Notes under the pieces: generated by a model
Told to the model about the DNA's origin: nothing
The model's input: the letters and a program-made list of their open reading frames with translations, nothing else
The model's database searches: none
Shown: in pieces, positions 46,160-57,716 of the stretch
Numbering within the stretch: the first letter of the stretch is position 1
Layout: each line of letters starts with the position of its first letter
Assembly (NCBI GenBank): GCA_023362775.1
Contig: JALMGJ010000006.1
Location: 53,249,501-53,313,500, forward strand
Reading direction: 5' to 3'
DNA length: 64,000 nucleotides
From: Charina bottae
Taxonomy: Eukaryota; Chordata; Lepidosauria; Squamata; Charinaidae
Made by a program: the position numbers and the translations under genes

Positions 46160-46785
46160 ACAAGGGATCTGTCTTGGGGCCAATATTATTCAACGTTTTT
46201 ATTAATGACCTGAATAACAGCACTGATGGGCTGCTTATCAGATTTGCAGATGACACAAGATTGGGAGGCCTGGCTAACATCCAGGATGACAGAATGAGAC
46301 TGCAATTTGATTTGGACAGGTTGGAAGGTTGGGCTAAGAGGTGCAAGTTGTCCTTTAACAGGGAAAAATATACAGTATTACATTTAGGGAAGATAAATAT
46401 GGAGCCCATACACAAGATGGGGAATTTGTGGCTCAGAAGCACTAGGAGAACACCTTGAGTATCATAATTGACAACAAGGTGAACATGATCCAGCATTGTG
46501 ACCCAGCTGCTAGAAGGACCGACAGAGTTCTGTGCTACATCAGAAGAAGCCCTATATCAAAGACATATGAAGTCCTTATTCCTCCTTACTCTACACTGGT
46601 GAAACCAGACCTGGAATACTATGTATGATTCTAGATACCACATTTCCAGAAGGATATTGTCAGGTTTGAATAGGTTCAAAGGTTCACAAAGATAATTCAG
46701 GGACTTGAAAACATGCCATTTGAGAACAGGCTAAAGGAATTTGGAATGTTCAGTTGGATAAAGGAAGATTAGGTACAGATATGAA
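46160..46785 (+). pseudogene. CR1-type LINE, RT fragment
   Basis: The + strand encodes MGPILFNVFINDLNN, then LIRFADDTRLGGLANIQDD, with the FADD catalytic loop, then LEGWAKRCKLSFNREKYTVLHLG (46177-46390). Later pieces match the CR1 downstream region (a LGVIIDNKVNM-like part and the region before the ORF end). This is a distinct LINE from the BovB copies. The frame is lost after about 46458. Confidence 0.8.
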
Positions 46786-47280
46786 TTCAGAATTCATATA
46801 CAGTATGTTGCAACAGAAACTAGAACCAGAAATTATGAATGTAAATGCCATAAAAATCACAGAATCATAGAACCGTGGATTTGAAAAGGACCACAAAGAT
46901 CATATTTTAGTCCAACCTTCTGCAATAAGCTGCTTCATGGAAATCATTTTAGAGAAGTAAATGTGACTATTGCAAGCAACAGCAGTGAATCTATTTTCAT
47001 CAGTGACATACAAAAGGCAAATGTAGCACACAACAATGTTCCCTTTGAGAGAATATGTTTCTGCTTTTAATTGAGTCAGCTTCACAGTGAAAGGAACTGT
47101 GTCATTCTTATACTATGGGGACTATGCAGCAGGCATGTGGTTCTTCTGCATGATTCTGTATGATCAGCCCTTGGGTAACATTTGAAGGACAGGCATTGAG
47201 ATAAGGAAGAAAGAAAAAAAACCAAACCCCAACTTGTGAAAGTTTTTGCATATCTTCTTTTTCATGTAGCAGTCACTTGG
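46786..47280. other. Intergenic sequence; short CR1-like stretch at 46855-46925
   Basis: 'aatcacagaatcatagaaccgtgg' to 'tttagtccaaccttctgc' is a sequence common near CR1 insertions. No gene. Confidence 0.4.
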
Positions 47281-47282
47281 TG

Positions 47283-47445
47283 ACATTCATTCATTCATTC
47301 ATTCATTCATTCATTCATTCATTTGATTTATCACTGCCCACTCCCCCAAGGGGGACTCTGGGCGGTTTACAATAAAATATAAATTAATTAAAATACAACT
47401 ATAAATAAGTTAAAATAACATTCAAGTTTACCCCTCCTGAACAAA
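47283..47445 (-). mobile_element. CR1/L2-type LINE 3' end with (ATTC)n
   Basis: About ten ATTC units, then 'tgatttatcactgcccactcccccaagggggactctgggcgg', the LINE terminus in minus orientation. The 57245 copy has the same terminus in plus orientation with GATA. Confidence 0.75.
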
Positions 47446-47819
47446 TGACTTGTACACCTTGCAGTCCTTTGAGGATTATAAATGTACGTTGAATAAGTAA
47501 ATAAGGCTTCCAGTTAGGGTTATGAGTTAAAATATTAAATATTATAATAATTCATTGAATAATTAATCGAACATTAGAAGATAATGATTAAGCAAATTCA
47601 TCAGACAACGAAGACAGTTTCTTCACTGCAAAATGCATGTCAATAACATAGAGCAGTGAAGCTTCCAGTGAAGGCTAGTTATCAATAGCAGCATCCACAA
47701 GATCTCGCTGCAGAGTTGAAGTGTTGTGCCACAAGCTCTGCCCCTTCTGGCTTGGCATGCAAGTTGCAAGACAGGTAAAAAAGGAGGGGGGCTCACACTG
47801 CAAAGCTGTTTAATGGAGC

Positions 47820-47945
47820 ATTTATTTATTTATTTATTTAATTTTTATCCCGCCTTTGTTATTTTTTATAAATAACTCAAAGCGGCAAACATACCTAATA
47901 CTCCTTCCTCCTCCTATTTTCCCCACAACAACAACCCTGTGAGTT
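47820..47945 (-). mobile_element. 3' tail of a tRNA-type SINE (family S1)
   Basis: (ATTT)n, 'tatcccgcctttg', 'ataaataactcaaagcgg', 'cctaatactccttcctcctcc' and 'caaccctgtgag' on plus, i.e. minus-strand tail and part of the body. Confidence 0.75.
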
Positions 47946-49755
47946 GTAGTAGAATTGGGAAATGAATAAAACTGGTACAAGCTGTAGGGGTTTGCCACAG
48001 GAAGCAAGGAAATTAATTGGGTGCAAAGAACCTAGTTGAGCAGGTATGAAATTAGGAGTCAAAAGTAGAGGAAACAGGATCCTCAAATATTAAGGTAAGT
48101 AAGAAGAAATGAAGTGTATGGATCACAAGAAGAGGTGAGGGGCTTCTTAGTAGATTGCATGGAGCCTGCAGGGAAATCTGAACTGGGAACTTCCAGAAGG
48201 GAAGGGGCAGGAGGTTGCCCTAAAGAACTGAGAGGGAAGAAACAAAACCTAGAATTTGAGGAAATAGTATAAAAGCTGTGCAGCCTCCACTAAAAATTGG
48301 CAGACCCACAGGGAGACAAGAGAGAGAAGCAGAAGTTAGCCTGGAAGCAATGCCTGGGAAAAGGAGAGAGAAGAGGACATGGTTAGCCTATAAGAAGAGG
48401 CAACCTGAGCAGATAAAGGGGAACCAGGACTTTAGAGTAGGACAGGCAGAAAGACTGAGAGCCAGGGAAATAAGAGGCAAAGGTCAAATTAAGGAAGACT
48501 TATGAGCAAGAGGCAGCTTATAAAAATAAACGCAGGTAAGAGACAAGGCTTCAAAGTAAAGGAGAGACAAAAAGACGACTGTACTGTATCCAAGATTAAG
48601 AAGTAAAGCATGAGGTTTTGGGTAGTTCATTTGGGCAATATGGAGTATGAGGAGCTGAATGTTTCTCCCATGAGGAACGTCTATAGGCGTTGGCTGGGGG
48701 AGGATAGAAGCCCAGAGGGGTGTCCAGTTGTGTCAGCTGCGGGTAGATCGTGGCTGACAGCAGATGGGCCAAGGAGAAGGTTCAAGAATGGCCAAGCGCA
48801 AAAGAGTGGGAGACTGTTCCATGAGACTTTTGCAAGGCAGCTGTGCTTAACAGAGAAGTGTGGGTGGGATAATTTAATTGCTTGAATATATACCATGCTT
48901 TTAAAGTGTACTACCCCTTTAACAAGAGAGAGGGAAGCTGTGATCATAGGGCATACCCTCAGGACTGAGGGATTCATTCTCATTGAGTGCAATTGTTGCT
49001 ATTACTTAGTCTTTTATCTTTGGATTTGTAGATTGGAAGGAGTTATTGGTTCAGAATGCCAATAGTAAAGCAAACATTATTGTCTGTTCATCACTAGACT
49101 AGAGGTTTGTACTGAATTTGATGAAGGAGGAAGGAGTTGCCCCTAAAAGCCAGTACTGGTGAAAGGACTGGTCGTAGGCTCGGTTAAAATATTTGAAGCT
49201 AAAGGGACTTTGCTTTGGGAGACTCTCAGGGGGGGTCAGCTTCTGGAACTCAGGACTAGCCACGTTGTCAAAAGCAGGGCTATCTAGGAGTTACACATGC
49301 TTTGGAACTAATCCAGAGGCAGGCTTGCAAATCCGCTGGTAGGAATGATAAAAATGCTGCTTTACAACACGGGATTCTTGAAAATTCACTTAATTTGTGG
49401 TATGGCAATTTCTAGTTTCAACTATTTGTTAACTGCACTGATAATAGAATTGCCTTTTGTTTGTGTCATTCCAGAATCTACATTTAGTAAAAAAATAAAA
49501 TTAAATTAAGCTAACTGGCAGCATGCATTGGGATTACAATTTATATATTTGTTGGTTGGACTTCTATCGTGCTTTGCCTCCAGGTGCTCATAGCAGCCCA
49601 TATCTTTCTTGTAGCAATTACTCCAGCTCTCACTTTGTGTACAAGCAGAACTTTACATCTAAAGACTTGTAGACAAGGCTTGAGATCTGCATCCTTGGAG
49701 CCCATCCTTATTTAATCTGGGTTGTATGAGCACTCCTATAGTATAATCAGGTTCT
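47946..49755. other. Unassigned 1.8-kb intergenic block with a TATA-like motif
   Basis: Purine-rich on the + strand between 48250 and 48560, with a good TATA-like element GTATAAAAGCTGTGCAGCC at 48267-48285. ORFs at 48278 (75 codons) and 48610 (91 codons) have no domain I recognise. It might be an old retroelement leader, an LTR-like fragment or a non-coding transcript; I cannot decide. Confidence 0.35.
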
Positions 49756-49764
49756 ACGTTATTA

Positions 49765-49980
49765 CTTTTTTTGTGTGTGCCTTTGAGTCCGTGTTGACTC
49801 CTGGTGACTGCCTGGACAAGTCATTGCAGTTTTCTTGGCCAGATTTCAGAAGTGGTTTGCATTGCCTGCTTCCTAGGGCTGAAGGAGAGTGACTGGCCCA
49901 AGGTCACCCAGCTGGCTTTGTGCCGAAGGCGGGACTAGAACTCAGTGTCTCCTTAACCTCTACCAAACTCTCTTGCTATG
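49765..49980 (-). mobile_element. tRNA-type SINE with a different tail (family S2)
   Basis: The minus-strand head (TTGGTAGAGGTTAAGGAGACA and 'gagttctagtcccgcctt') is close to S1, but the tail is 'cctaggaagcaggcaatgcaaacc' to 'actcggactcaaagg'. The tail is another LINE type than that of S1. A hAT-like element starts 9 bp further. Confidence 0.65.
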
Positions 49981-49988
49981 GTATAGAG

Positions 49989-50372
49989 CAGGGCTTTCCA
50001 AAGTGCCGCCACTGGCGACACACCAGTGGTGGCGTCGTCAGCGCGGCGGCGGCGCGTGTGCGCATGGCAGTGGCATGGGGGGGCACACGTGCACGGCGGC
50101 GGCGCGGGGGGCGTGCGGCGGCGCGTGCGTGCACGGTGGCAGCGCAGGGGGCGTGCGGCGGCGTGTGTGTGCACGGTGACGGGCGTGCAGCGGTGCGCGT
50201 GTGCACGGTGGCGGCACGGGGAGCGTGCGGCGGTGTGCGCGTGCACGGTGGCGGTGCGGGGGGCGTGCGGGGGCAGAGCCGCCGCTAAAACAGAAGCTGC
50301 GCCACTGCCGCGGCCGTGCACGCGCGCGCCGCCGCTTCCGGGTGGTGTGGCAACACAGTTTGGAAAGCTCTG
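49989..50372. mobile_element. hAT-like element, family C, with GC-rich tandem interior
   Basis: The ends CAGGGCTTTCCAAAGTG and CAGTTTGGAAAGCTCTG form an inverted repeat. Flanks GTATAGAG (49981-49988) and ATATAGAG (50373-50380) match in 7 of 8. The interior (50035-50330) is an array of units of about 45 bp such as GGCGTGCGGCGGCGCGTGCG, very CpG-rich. The five overlapping ORFs encode Arg/Gly/Ala-rich or His/Arg/Thr-rich low-complexity peptides and are not genes. Confidence 0.85.
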
Positions 50373-50380
50373 ATATAGAG

Positions 50381-50884
50381 TGTAGTTTATTGTGATGCTT
50401 GATTTTATGATTATAGTTTTTATAAACTGCAGACCCATAGAAGATACAGAACATTTACCTATACCTGCCGGTTTCCTATTATCCTTTTGCTCATTCCTGT
50501 GCAAACAAGATATTACTTCCTCCAACACAACAGGCATTTGCATCTATGTAAAACTCTTGCATTATAAAAAGGTGGGAGCATTTAACAGGAATTTGTATAC
50601 TCACTGATTGAGTACACCAATCTCTGACTACAGTAATTTCTAGCTCTGTATCTCCAAAGGACCTGTTTGTGTTTCTGAAAAAAATGTTTTTTAATTAAAA
50701 AAAATCAGAAATGCCAGAAATCCAGAGGCATTATTTCTCTCCACAGCTGTACCAGACATCATGATAGGAGTCCTACATATGAGAAGAGCCATCCATGATC
50801 CAAATCCTTTCTTTTCAAGAGCACCATTTGAGGCCATATGAAAACTTGTAGGCTCTTTCATTTACTTTGCCTTAATGTTTCTTT
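50381..50884. other. Intergenic sequence without recognised features
   Basis: No gene or nameable repeat seen. Confidence 0.45.
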
Positions 50885-50962
50885 GAGGACAGGAAGGCCT
50901 GGCGTGCTATGGTCCATGAGGTCACGAAGAGTTGGACACGACTAAACGACTGAACAACAAAA
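50885..50962 (+). mobile_element. BovB 3'-terminal fragment
   Basis: 'aggcctggcgtgctatggtccatgaggtcacgaagagttggacacgact' then AAACGACTGAACAACAAAAA. These are only the last 75 bases of BovB, as expected of a severely 5'-truncated insertion. Confidence 0.85.
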
Positions 50963-52129
50963 AAATGTTTCTTATATTTTTTGATTAAACAAGGGCATAT
51001 ATTTTATCCGCTTCCTGTGAATGGATAATTAGTTTTATATTAGAAGAAGGAAAATGCACATTAAGAAATGCATTAGTATGTTAAGACAAATCTGTAAAAA
51101 TAATTTGTGTAGCTTGAGCATGAGGCTTTATTATTTGCAGCCATTCTTGTTTACTCACATATAAATTGAGTCGTACATGAGATGGGCGGTAAATAAATAT
51201 GACAAATAATATACATACATACATACATACATACATACATACATACATACATACATACATACATACATACATACTGTGGTCAAGTTATTTATGGTCACCA
51301 TACACAGGACTGCAGCATGCTTTCTTTTTATTATTTTAGGTTCATATTTTTAATGCTGTCTTTTCCTTTTTGTATTCCAAATAGGATGCTATCACTTCTA
51401 GGCAATTCAAACAGAGAATCATAGAATATAAAGGTGGGATCTTGGAATAATCTAATCCAACCCTCTGCCCCTTTTGCTATCTTCATTAGAACCAAATGGG
51501 AGAATTGTTCAAATGCTTTACTGATAACAACATATACTATGTCCCTCATGCAATTAAACTGGTCACTCTATCAAAAAAAGAAAAAAGAGATCAGACTGGT
51601 TTGGCATGACCTGATCATTCCTTTGAAAATGTGTTATATCCTGCCCAACCTCTAAGAATATAGTTAAAATTAAATGTAATACAGATAGAAATAGATGCAT
51701 TGACATTCAAAAAGTCCCATGGATCTGTATCTTAGACTTTATGACTGTGGGAAATAATCTCATGAAAATTTAGCTGATTAAATATTTGAAAAATGACCCC
51801 AAATATGTCAATTTTAAGCATACTTGACAGTAATTAAAATATTCTGTATTTGGAATTCAGCTGAATAAATTAAAATAGCAATCATGCAACTTTACCATTT
51901 TCAATGGCAAACATTTAAAAAGAATTGTGTTAAGCAACTGACTTAAAAGGACTCCTTACCAAAATCCAAACAACTGATTTACAGAGTTACTTTTCTTAAA
52001 AATATGCTTTAACTTTCATTCCACCTTCTAAAAAGCTAATTAAAAGCTTGTTATCCTTGTTTATGCCATTTTCAGACACTGAATTTCTGCCCCTCCGTGA
52101 AAACAGCTGAATAATTTACCACAACTACT
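50963..52129. other. Intergenic DNA downstream of RXYLT1, with a microsatellite
   Basis: AT-rich. 51212-51275 is (ACAT)n, about 16 units. 51415-51475 is a CR1-associated 'aatcatagaatataaaggtggg' sequence. No gene. Confidence 0.55.
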
Positions 52130-52575
52130 GACATTTTATTGACAGAATGAAAACAATTGTTTCCTTAGTGAGATCTGCTTTCCAAAGTGAAGTCTTTATA
52201 ATTTACTTTACTGGAGTAGAAGAAAAATAAAATAAAAAACAGCATCCAAATTACATACTGTACAAGTCATGAAAAATACCCTACACATATCACACCGTGC
52301 ACATCTGCTGCCTTTAAATGAGCTTCCTCCCAGGCAAATGGGTTTACAGACTACAACTTAAAAGGGTATTTTAAATGAATTTGTCTGTGTGTACACATGT
52401 TGGGAAGAGCCAGCATTCATGCAGCATTTCTACTTTATGTACAGATATGCATTTATTTTTCCTGGATGATTTTTTTTTATTTACAAAATGTGAGAAATAA
52501 ATATTTTCTTTAAAAAATACATGACATTTCACTGAAAGGCTGCAAGAAACCATACTTCAGTTCATATAGTCATAA
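52130..52575 (-). other. RXYLT1: Probable RXYLT1 3' UTR
   Basis: Directly downstream of the RXYLT1 stop codon. AATAAA polyadenylation signals on the minus strand occur at 52476-52481 and 52452-52457. Which of these, if either, is used cannot be told from sequence. Confidence 0.45.
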
Positions 52576-52996
52576 TCAATCGCCTTTATCCTTAGGTAAG
52601 AATAATTTTTCTAATGTGCTAATAAATTTTTGTCTCATTTGTGCTTTGAATTGCTGATACCATTCCATAAGCATTTTCCTCCTTTGAATCTTTTGTTGTA
52701 GAGTCATATTTTGCTCTTTTTCCAAAACAGCAGGAAGCTCTTTCCAGTTTTTAATAAAGATAAAGGGAGCTCCCATGGTCTTTAGTAATTGCAGTGGTGC
52801 TCTGTGGTGTATAGATGAATTTCCACAATTGCCTGATGTCATTACATCTTCTATCACAGGAACAGAGCCAAATGAACAAGCTTCATAGATTCTATAGCAT
52901 TCAGTATTTACTCCCACTGGACATAACGTGAGATCACTCTCTAACAATGCATCTTGATAGATTCGCAAACTCTCATTAGTTTCTTGAGGAGTCCAC
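52576..52996 (-). CDS. RXYLT1: RXYLT1 exon 6 (last coding exon)
   Basis: Starts after an AG acceptor (52998-52997) with one base completing a Gln codon, then [55 protein letters not shown] and a stop at 52576-52578. This is the C-terminal half of RXYLT1 (TMEM5), the Golgi type II enzyme that transfers xylose to ribitol-5-phosphate on the alpha-dystroglycan core M3 glycan. The [13 protein letters not shown] and PVIEDVM segments belong to the exostosin-like glycosyltransferase fold and probably contribute to the nucleotide-sugar site. Loss of the human enzyme causes dystroglycanopathy. The exon is intact, 421 nt, and ends KDKGD, diverging from mammals only near the tail. Confidence 0.96.
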
Positions 52997-53089
52997 CTAA
53001 AACAAGACAACAGAGGCTGAAAATGTACTGTTGTTCACACAGTAGGTAAATAAAATGCATAATAAAATATAAACATTCACAATCTATTT

Positions 53090-53437
53090 TCAGTTTGGTC
53101 TAGTGGTGAAGGCAACAGGCTAGAAACCAGGAGTCTGTGAGTTTTAGTCCTGCCTTAGGCATGAAAGCCGGCTGGGTGAACTTGGGCCAGTCCCTGTCTC
53201 TCAGCCCTAGGAAGGAGCCAATGGGAAACCAGGAGACTGAGAGTTCTAGTCCCGCCTTAGGCATGAAAGCCGGCTGGGTGACTTTGGGCCAGTCACTCTC
53301 TCTCAGCCCAACTCACCTCACAAGGTTGTTGTTGTTGTGGGGAAAATAGGAGGAGGAGGATTAGGTATGTTCGCCGCCTTGAGTTATTTATAAAAATAAT
53401 AAAGGCGGGATAAAAATTAAATGAATAAAATAAATAA
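53090..53437 (+). mobile_element. tRNA-type SINE (S1) with internal duplication
   Basis: In RXYLT1 intron 5, opposite to the gene. The middle, 'aaaccaggag..tctgtgag..ttctagtcc...ggccagtc', is present twice (53125-53210 and 53227-53312), joined by 'ctaggaaggagccaatggg'. This makes the element about 90 bp longer than usual, as from a template switch during reverse transcription. Confidence 0.85.
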
Positions 53438-54096
53438 TACTTCAGTGTGGTAGCTGCAGCAGCAATAGAAATGCCTAAGATTAGGGATTGGACACTGCAA
53501 ATCACTGCAATCTATTCAAGTATTACTACTATTTTACTTAGTAGCTAGATTATATTTTTATAAGTTACCTTGGATCTAAGTAAAGCAAGTTTCCTTTCAC
53601 TTGAAATGGACTCCTAGTGATTTCTTGCACACATTTTTGGCACCACAGCAGCAAAAGTAATGCGCCATGCCTTTATGGATGTCTTTTTGACTTCCCAGTC
53701 TAGCCTACAGTTCTAGACTTCCTTGAAGGTCTCAAACCAAGTGCTTATTAAGCCCAGTTCTGTTTAGCTTCTGAGCCCATGCTAAGTCGGCCAGATGCTG
53801 CCACTTGCTAGGGGATTCTAACGGTAAGCTAAAAGACATTTTCAGAAGGAAATTCTTAACTTCATTCTATTCCATACATTTAAATTTCAACATGTAAACA
53901 CAATGCCTACAGCATTTTTAAAAGGTATCGCAGCTAGAACCCTTAAAATCTTTCTTACCTCCAACAATGTTGGCTATTTTCCTCCATTACTATAAAGAAG
54001 ATTGCATTATATTGCTACTGTAGTCAAGACAAACATCAATACAGTACAGTATTTTAATCTCTTAAAGGTTTTATGGTTACAAATGATATTTCTTAC
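53438..54096. other. RXYLT1 intron 5, remaining sequence
   Basis: No other repeat recognised. Splice sites at its ends are canonical. Confidence 0.5.
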
Positions 54097-54267
54097 TGTT
54101 CTCGGGCTGAAATCCAACAGAGCTTGTGAAGCCCACTTTGCATCAATACCTCCAATACGATTTCTCTACTTGAATTCTTATAAACAGTTCCTAAGAAGTT
54201 ACACTGATATGATCTTGGTCTTTGGAGCATTGACCAACTTGGTTCAACCACAGGAAAATGTCTATAA
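54097..54267 (-). CDS. RXYLT1: RXYLT1 exon 5
   Basis: 171 nt between an AG acceptor (54269-54268) and a GT donor (54096-54095, CA|GTAAGA). It encodes [37 protein letters not shown] and LCWISARE. This matches the catalytic-domain segment following FQWPLGVA of exon 4. Entry and exit phases (2 and 2) join cleanly to exons 4 and 6. No stop or indel. Confidence 0.95.
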
Positions 54268-54299
54268 CTATAAACAAAGAATTGCATAAGTACACTAAT

Positions 54300-55460
54300 T
54301 AGACTGAAAATGATACTTTATTAGGCTGTTAAAGAGTACAGTCCTATATACTGTATATGATCTGGGAATAACTGAACTCAGTGGCATTTATTTTTTAGTT
54401 GGGCAACACAGGATTGCACTGTCTGTCATCTACTTGTTTCTCAGTTTACATGAGCTCTGTATCCCAAACTTCCTTATTCTTCTCCATTGGTAGGGATCAT
54501 ACTGACTTTGGGAAGGGCATATTCCACAGGGTAGAGCTCCTACAGAGAATGCCATTTTATGGAAGCCTGTTCCCACTATGGTGGGAACCCATGGTTCCCC
54601 CTCCTGGCTAGATATCACTGGGTGGGCAGATTTCAACTGCAGCAGAGGGTCTTGAAGGTAATCAACACCCGAGCTGTAAGGGGTTTATAGATAATCACCA
54701 ACACCTTGAATTGGGTCCAGAAGCCTATTGGCAATCAGCAAAACTCCTGCAAGATAGATGCTATTCTATTAAACTAGTTACTATCAGTTAATGGAAAGTC
54801 ACATTCTGTGACAGTTGCAGCTTCCATGTTTTCAAGGGAGCTCCATGGAGAACAAATTGCAGTAGTCTAACTGTAAGATGGCAAGGTATGAATAACTATC
54901 TTCAGTGCTGCATGATCCAGGAAAGGTCATAGTTGGTGGACAGCCAAAGGCTCTCCTATCCACAGCCTCCACTTGCAGGAACACTGAGTTCAGAATAACC
55001 CCAAGCTTGTGTACTTGCTCTATTGAACAGTGCTACCCCACATCTGTGGAGATTCACAGCAATATGTTAACCTCCATAGATCCAGAAGACCTTTGTACCA
55101 ACAGAGTCTCAGTCTATTCCACTCCATCTAGTCCCTCACAGCAATATTAGTTGAATAAATTAAAAAAAAATAGTTAAAATAAACCTTTAAATGTATCTTA
55201 TCTCCAGTACATAAGTATATTAACTAAACATGTCAACACACTTATTTCTTAAAAGATATTTAGGGGAGCAGCTCCATACATCTAAACTTGTTTCTGGTAC
55301 CTAAGTATTCTAATTCTAACACAAAAGTATAGTACTGAATTGTTGTTTATAAAACAGCAATTTTACAAAGATTTAAATATTCAAACTATTTTCATGTTAG
55401 TTTTATATACATGAATCTGGAGGAAAACTTTTCAAATCGCATGCAAGTTTTAAAACTGTC
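54300..55460. other. RXYLT1 intron 4, with an L2/CR1-related remnant
   Basis: At about 54530-55140 there is decayed sequence ('tgaattgggtccagaagcc', 'gagttcagaataaccccaagcttg') resembling a common LINE-associated repeat. Orientation unclear. No gene. Confidence 0.4.
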
Positions 55461-55483
55461 CTTTGATTGCATTCAATACTTAC

Positions 55484-55798
55484 GTTGCTACTCCTAGAGG
55501 CCACTGAAAAATATCTTCTTCATTCACTATGGGGCTGTCATAAACTAGAAAAAATCGCTCCACAAACCCTCCATAGGATTTTAAATAAGGATAAATCCAT
55601 TCATTTTTGCACTCTTCATTCCCAAGCAACACAACAGCAACATGCTGCAGCTTGTGTGTTTGCACTAACGTTTGTGCATAATGTAGCCACTGAGTGGCGT
55701 AGGAGACCTTTCCTTCTTCTCTGCCATTCAGTATTAAGACAACAGTTTCAGCTTCTACAGAGAAGTAACCAGGGACTACAGCTGGGCCTGTGATGAAA
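55484..55798 (-). CDS. RXYLT1: RXYLT1 exon 4
   Basis: 315 nt, acceptor AG at 55800-55799, donor GT at 55483-55482 (AC|GTAAGT). Encodes [59 protein letters not shown] and [13 protein letters not shown]. This is the N-terminal part of the luminal glycosyltransferase region; the hydrophobic VAVVLLGNE strand and the conserved GREE segment are family features. No frame break. Confidence 0.95.
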
Positions 55799-55837
55799 CT
55801 GTGAACAACAAAGCACAAACACAAAAAGTGCACAGGT

Positions 55838-55872
55838 GTGTGTGTGTGTGTGTGTGTACACACACACACACA
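55838..55872. repeat. (GT)n-(AC)n inverted microsatellite
   Basis: (GT)n is immediately followed by (AC)n, a perfect hairpin of about 34 bp, 40 bp upstream of the exon 4 acceptor in the minus sense. It sits where branch-point and polypyrimidine signals would be expected to begin, but the acceptor tract next to the exon remains. Confidence 0.75.
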
Positions 55873-57244
55873 GATAACCACTTTAAGTAATAGTTGCCAC
55901 TTGTGTCTCACTGATGCTCAAAGTAATTATACTCTACTCTTTTTATATGATGTATAAAAACACTGTACAACTTCTCCAACAGCAAAAGAGAATTACAAGG
56001 CTCCCTTTAATCTATCAATGTCAACCTTGATGATAAAGTCTTAAAGCTCCCGGTGCCGACAATATGGATGTGAAGTGAAATGCAACTGTGCAGGTATGTT
56101 ATCACACAAATACTGAGACTACTGCATTCTGAGGCTGCTGAGATTTCTGTTAGAAGAGCAGTGTCTTTTTGCCCTGTTAGGTAGCAGCATTTAGCCAATC
56201 TTGACTGATTTCAAAACATTAAGCAAGGCTGGACCTGATTAGCTGCATGGGAGACTACTAGGAATTTCCAGAGCTATAAGAACAGTTCCTACACTGAGAA
56301 ACTGAAGAAATATCCTGCCTTTAATTAAAGTATGCTTTGAACGAAATAGAGATTGAGCATCAATGCTTTCAAAATGAAATGTGGTGATTGTGGTGATAAA
56401 AACAATTTAACACATTTAAAATAATAAGTAAGGTATGCTGGATTTGCCAATATTCGTATAATGCAATTCAGTTTGCTCAAAATACATTGTATTAGTTTAA
56501 TTTGAATTCAGTTCTGTGCATCTCTCATAGATGATATTTCTGAAAGCAAACTAGTAAGATAGAAACAAAAGAAGTGTTTTGGTTTTAAATTTAAACAATA
56601 CTACAATTTAAAGAGAATCTAATCAGTGCAATCAAAGCTGAAGTAGCCAATGTTTTTCAGGAAGGAGAGCTGACTGATCAAGGGATTGTACCCACCAGCT
56701 ACCCAGCAGTTCATCTTTCACAGAAACACATCCTTTCCCTTAGAGCTATGGTACCCTTAGGCTGAAAATATTATACTGTGTTTGAAGGTAGCACCTCATT
56801 GACCCTATTATTGCAATCCAGTCTAGATGCAAGTATTATATGATAAATGTAAAAAAGGCTGCTTTTCCAAATCAAGCAAAGTACAAAAAAAAAAAAAAAA
56901 CCACACACAGTGACCTTTCCTCCACTGATGGTGCTGAATCCAGAATGCCTAAGCTGCGTACCTTATGGTTAAGGGAGTGCAAAACCATTCAACATTCCCT
57001 TATGTAGTAACTCCATTTTATCTGGATTAAGCTTTGATTTATTAGTCCTCATCCAATCCAAATCTATCTCCAGATACCTGTGCAAGATTTCCTGAATCTT
57101 CCTAGGATTTGGAAATGCAAAATAAAGCCACATACTGATGACACTTTAAAAAGTGTAAGGAAATGCTGGCCTCTTGTGCTGGTTGACATTTTAGTAATCA
57201 TACTCCTTATGGCTACTATACTCTAATGCAGGGATGGGTAACTA
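55873..57244. other. RXYLT1 intron 3, with L2/CR1-like remnant
   Basis: 56640-57160 holds degraded sequence ('cattttatctggattaagc' and 'tcctcatccaatccaaatc') found in LINE-related repeats. No gene. Confidence 0.4.
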
Positions 57245-57655
57245 ACGGACATGCAGAGAGGGCATGCTACGGACCCCATCGGTTAAGGAGTTCCACCTAA
57301 CGGGGTCTCGGAAGCGTGCTTTCTCTGCTGTTGCCCCTGCCCTTTGGAACATTCTGCCCCCGGAGATCAGACAGTCCCCCTCACTCCTGGACTTCCGAAA
57401 AAGACTTAAAACCTGGTTGTGTCATTATGCTTGGGGTCAGAAGGAGATTGGAGATACCTGGAGATGGCTAGCACCTTAGATTTGCTCTGAGGGACCCTTT
57501 TTATAAACTTAAGAAGACTCTGCCTTTGGATCCCATTTTATTCATTATATTTTAAATTATTACTTATTATGTATTTTGTTTTATTTATAAATGTATATTA
57601 ATGATTTAATCCTGTTGTAAACCGCCCAGAGTCCCCCTCGGGGGAGTTGGGCGGT

Positions 57656-57702
<47 letters not shown>

Positions 57703-57716
57703 GATAGATAGATAAA
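57245..57716 (+). mobile_element. CR1/L2-type LINE 3' end with (GATA)n
   Basis: The + strand frame 57264-57479 encodes KRAFSAVAPALWNILPPEIRQSPSLLDFRKRLKTWL, the C-terminus of a CR1/L2 ORF2. Noncoding sequence follows to GGGCGGTGATAGATAG, then about 14 GATA units (57656-57714). LINE tails that seed GATA repeats are described for snakes. In intron 3 of RXYLT1, opposite to the gene. Confidence 0.85.

Noticed and set aside
48610..48885. 91-codon ORF starting MRFWVVHLGN
   Set aside because: No recognisable domain and no flanking gene structure; kept only as part of the unassigned block.
49953..50543. 196-codon minus ORF and overlapping ORFs
   Set aside because: Low-complexity translations of the family C minisatellite.
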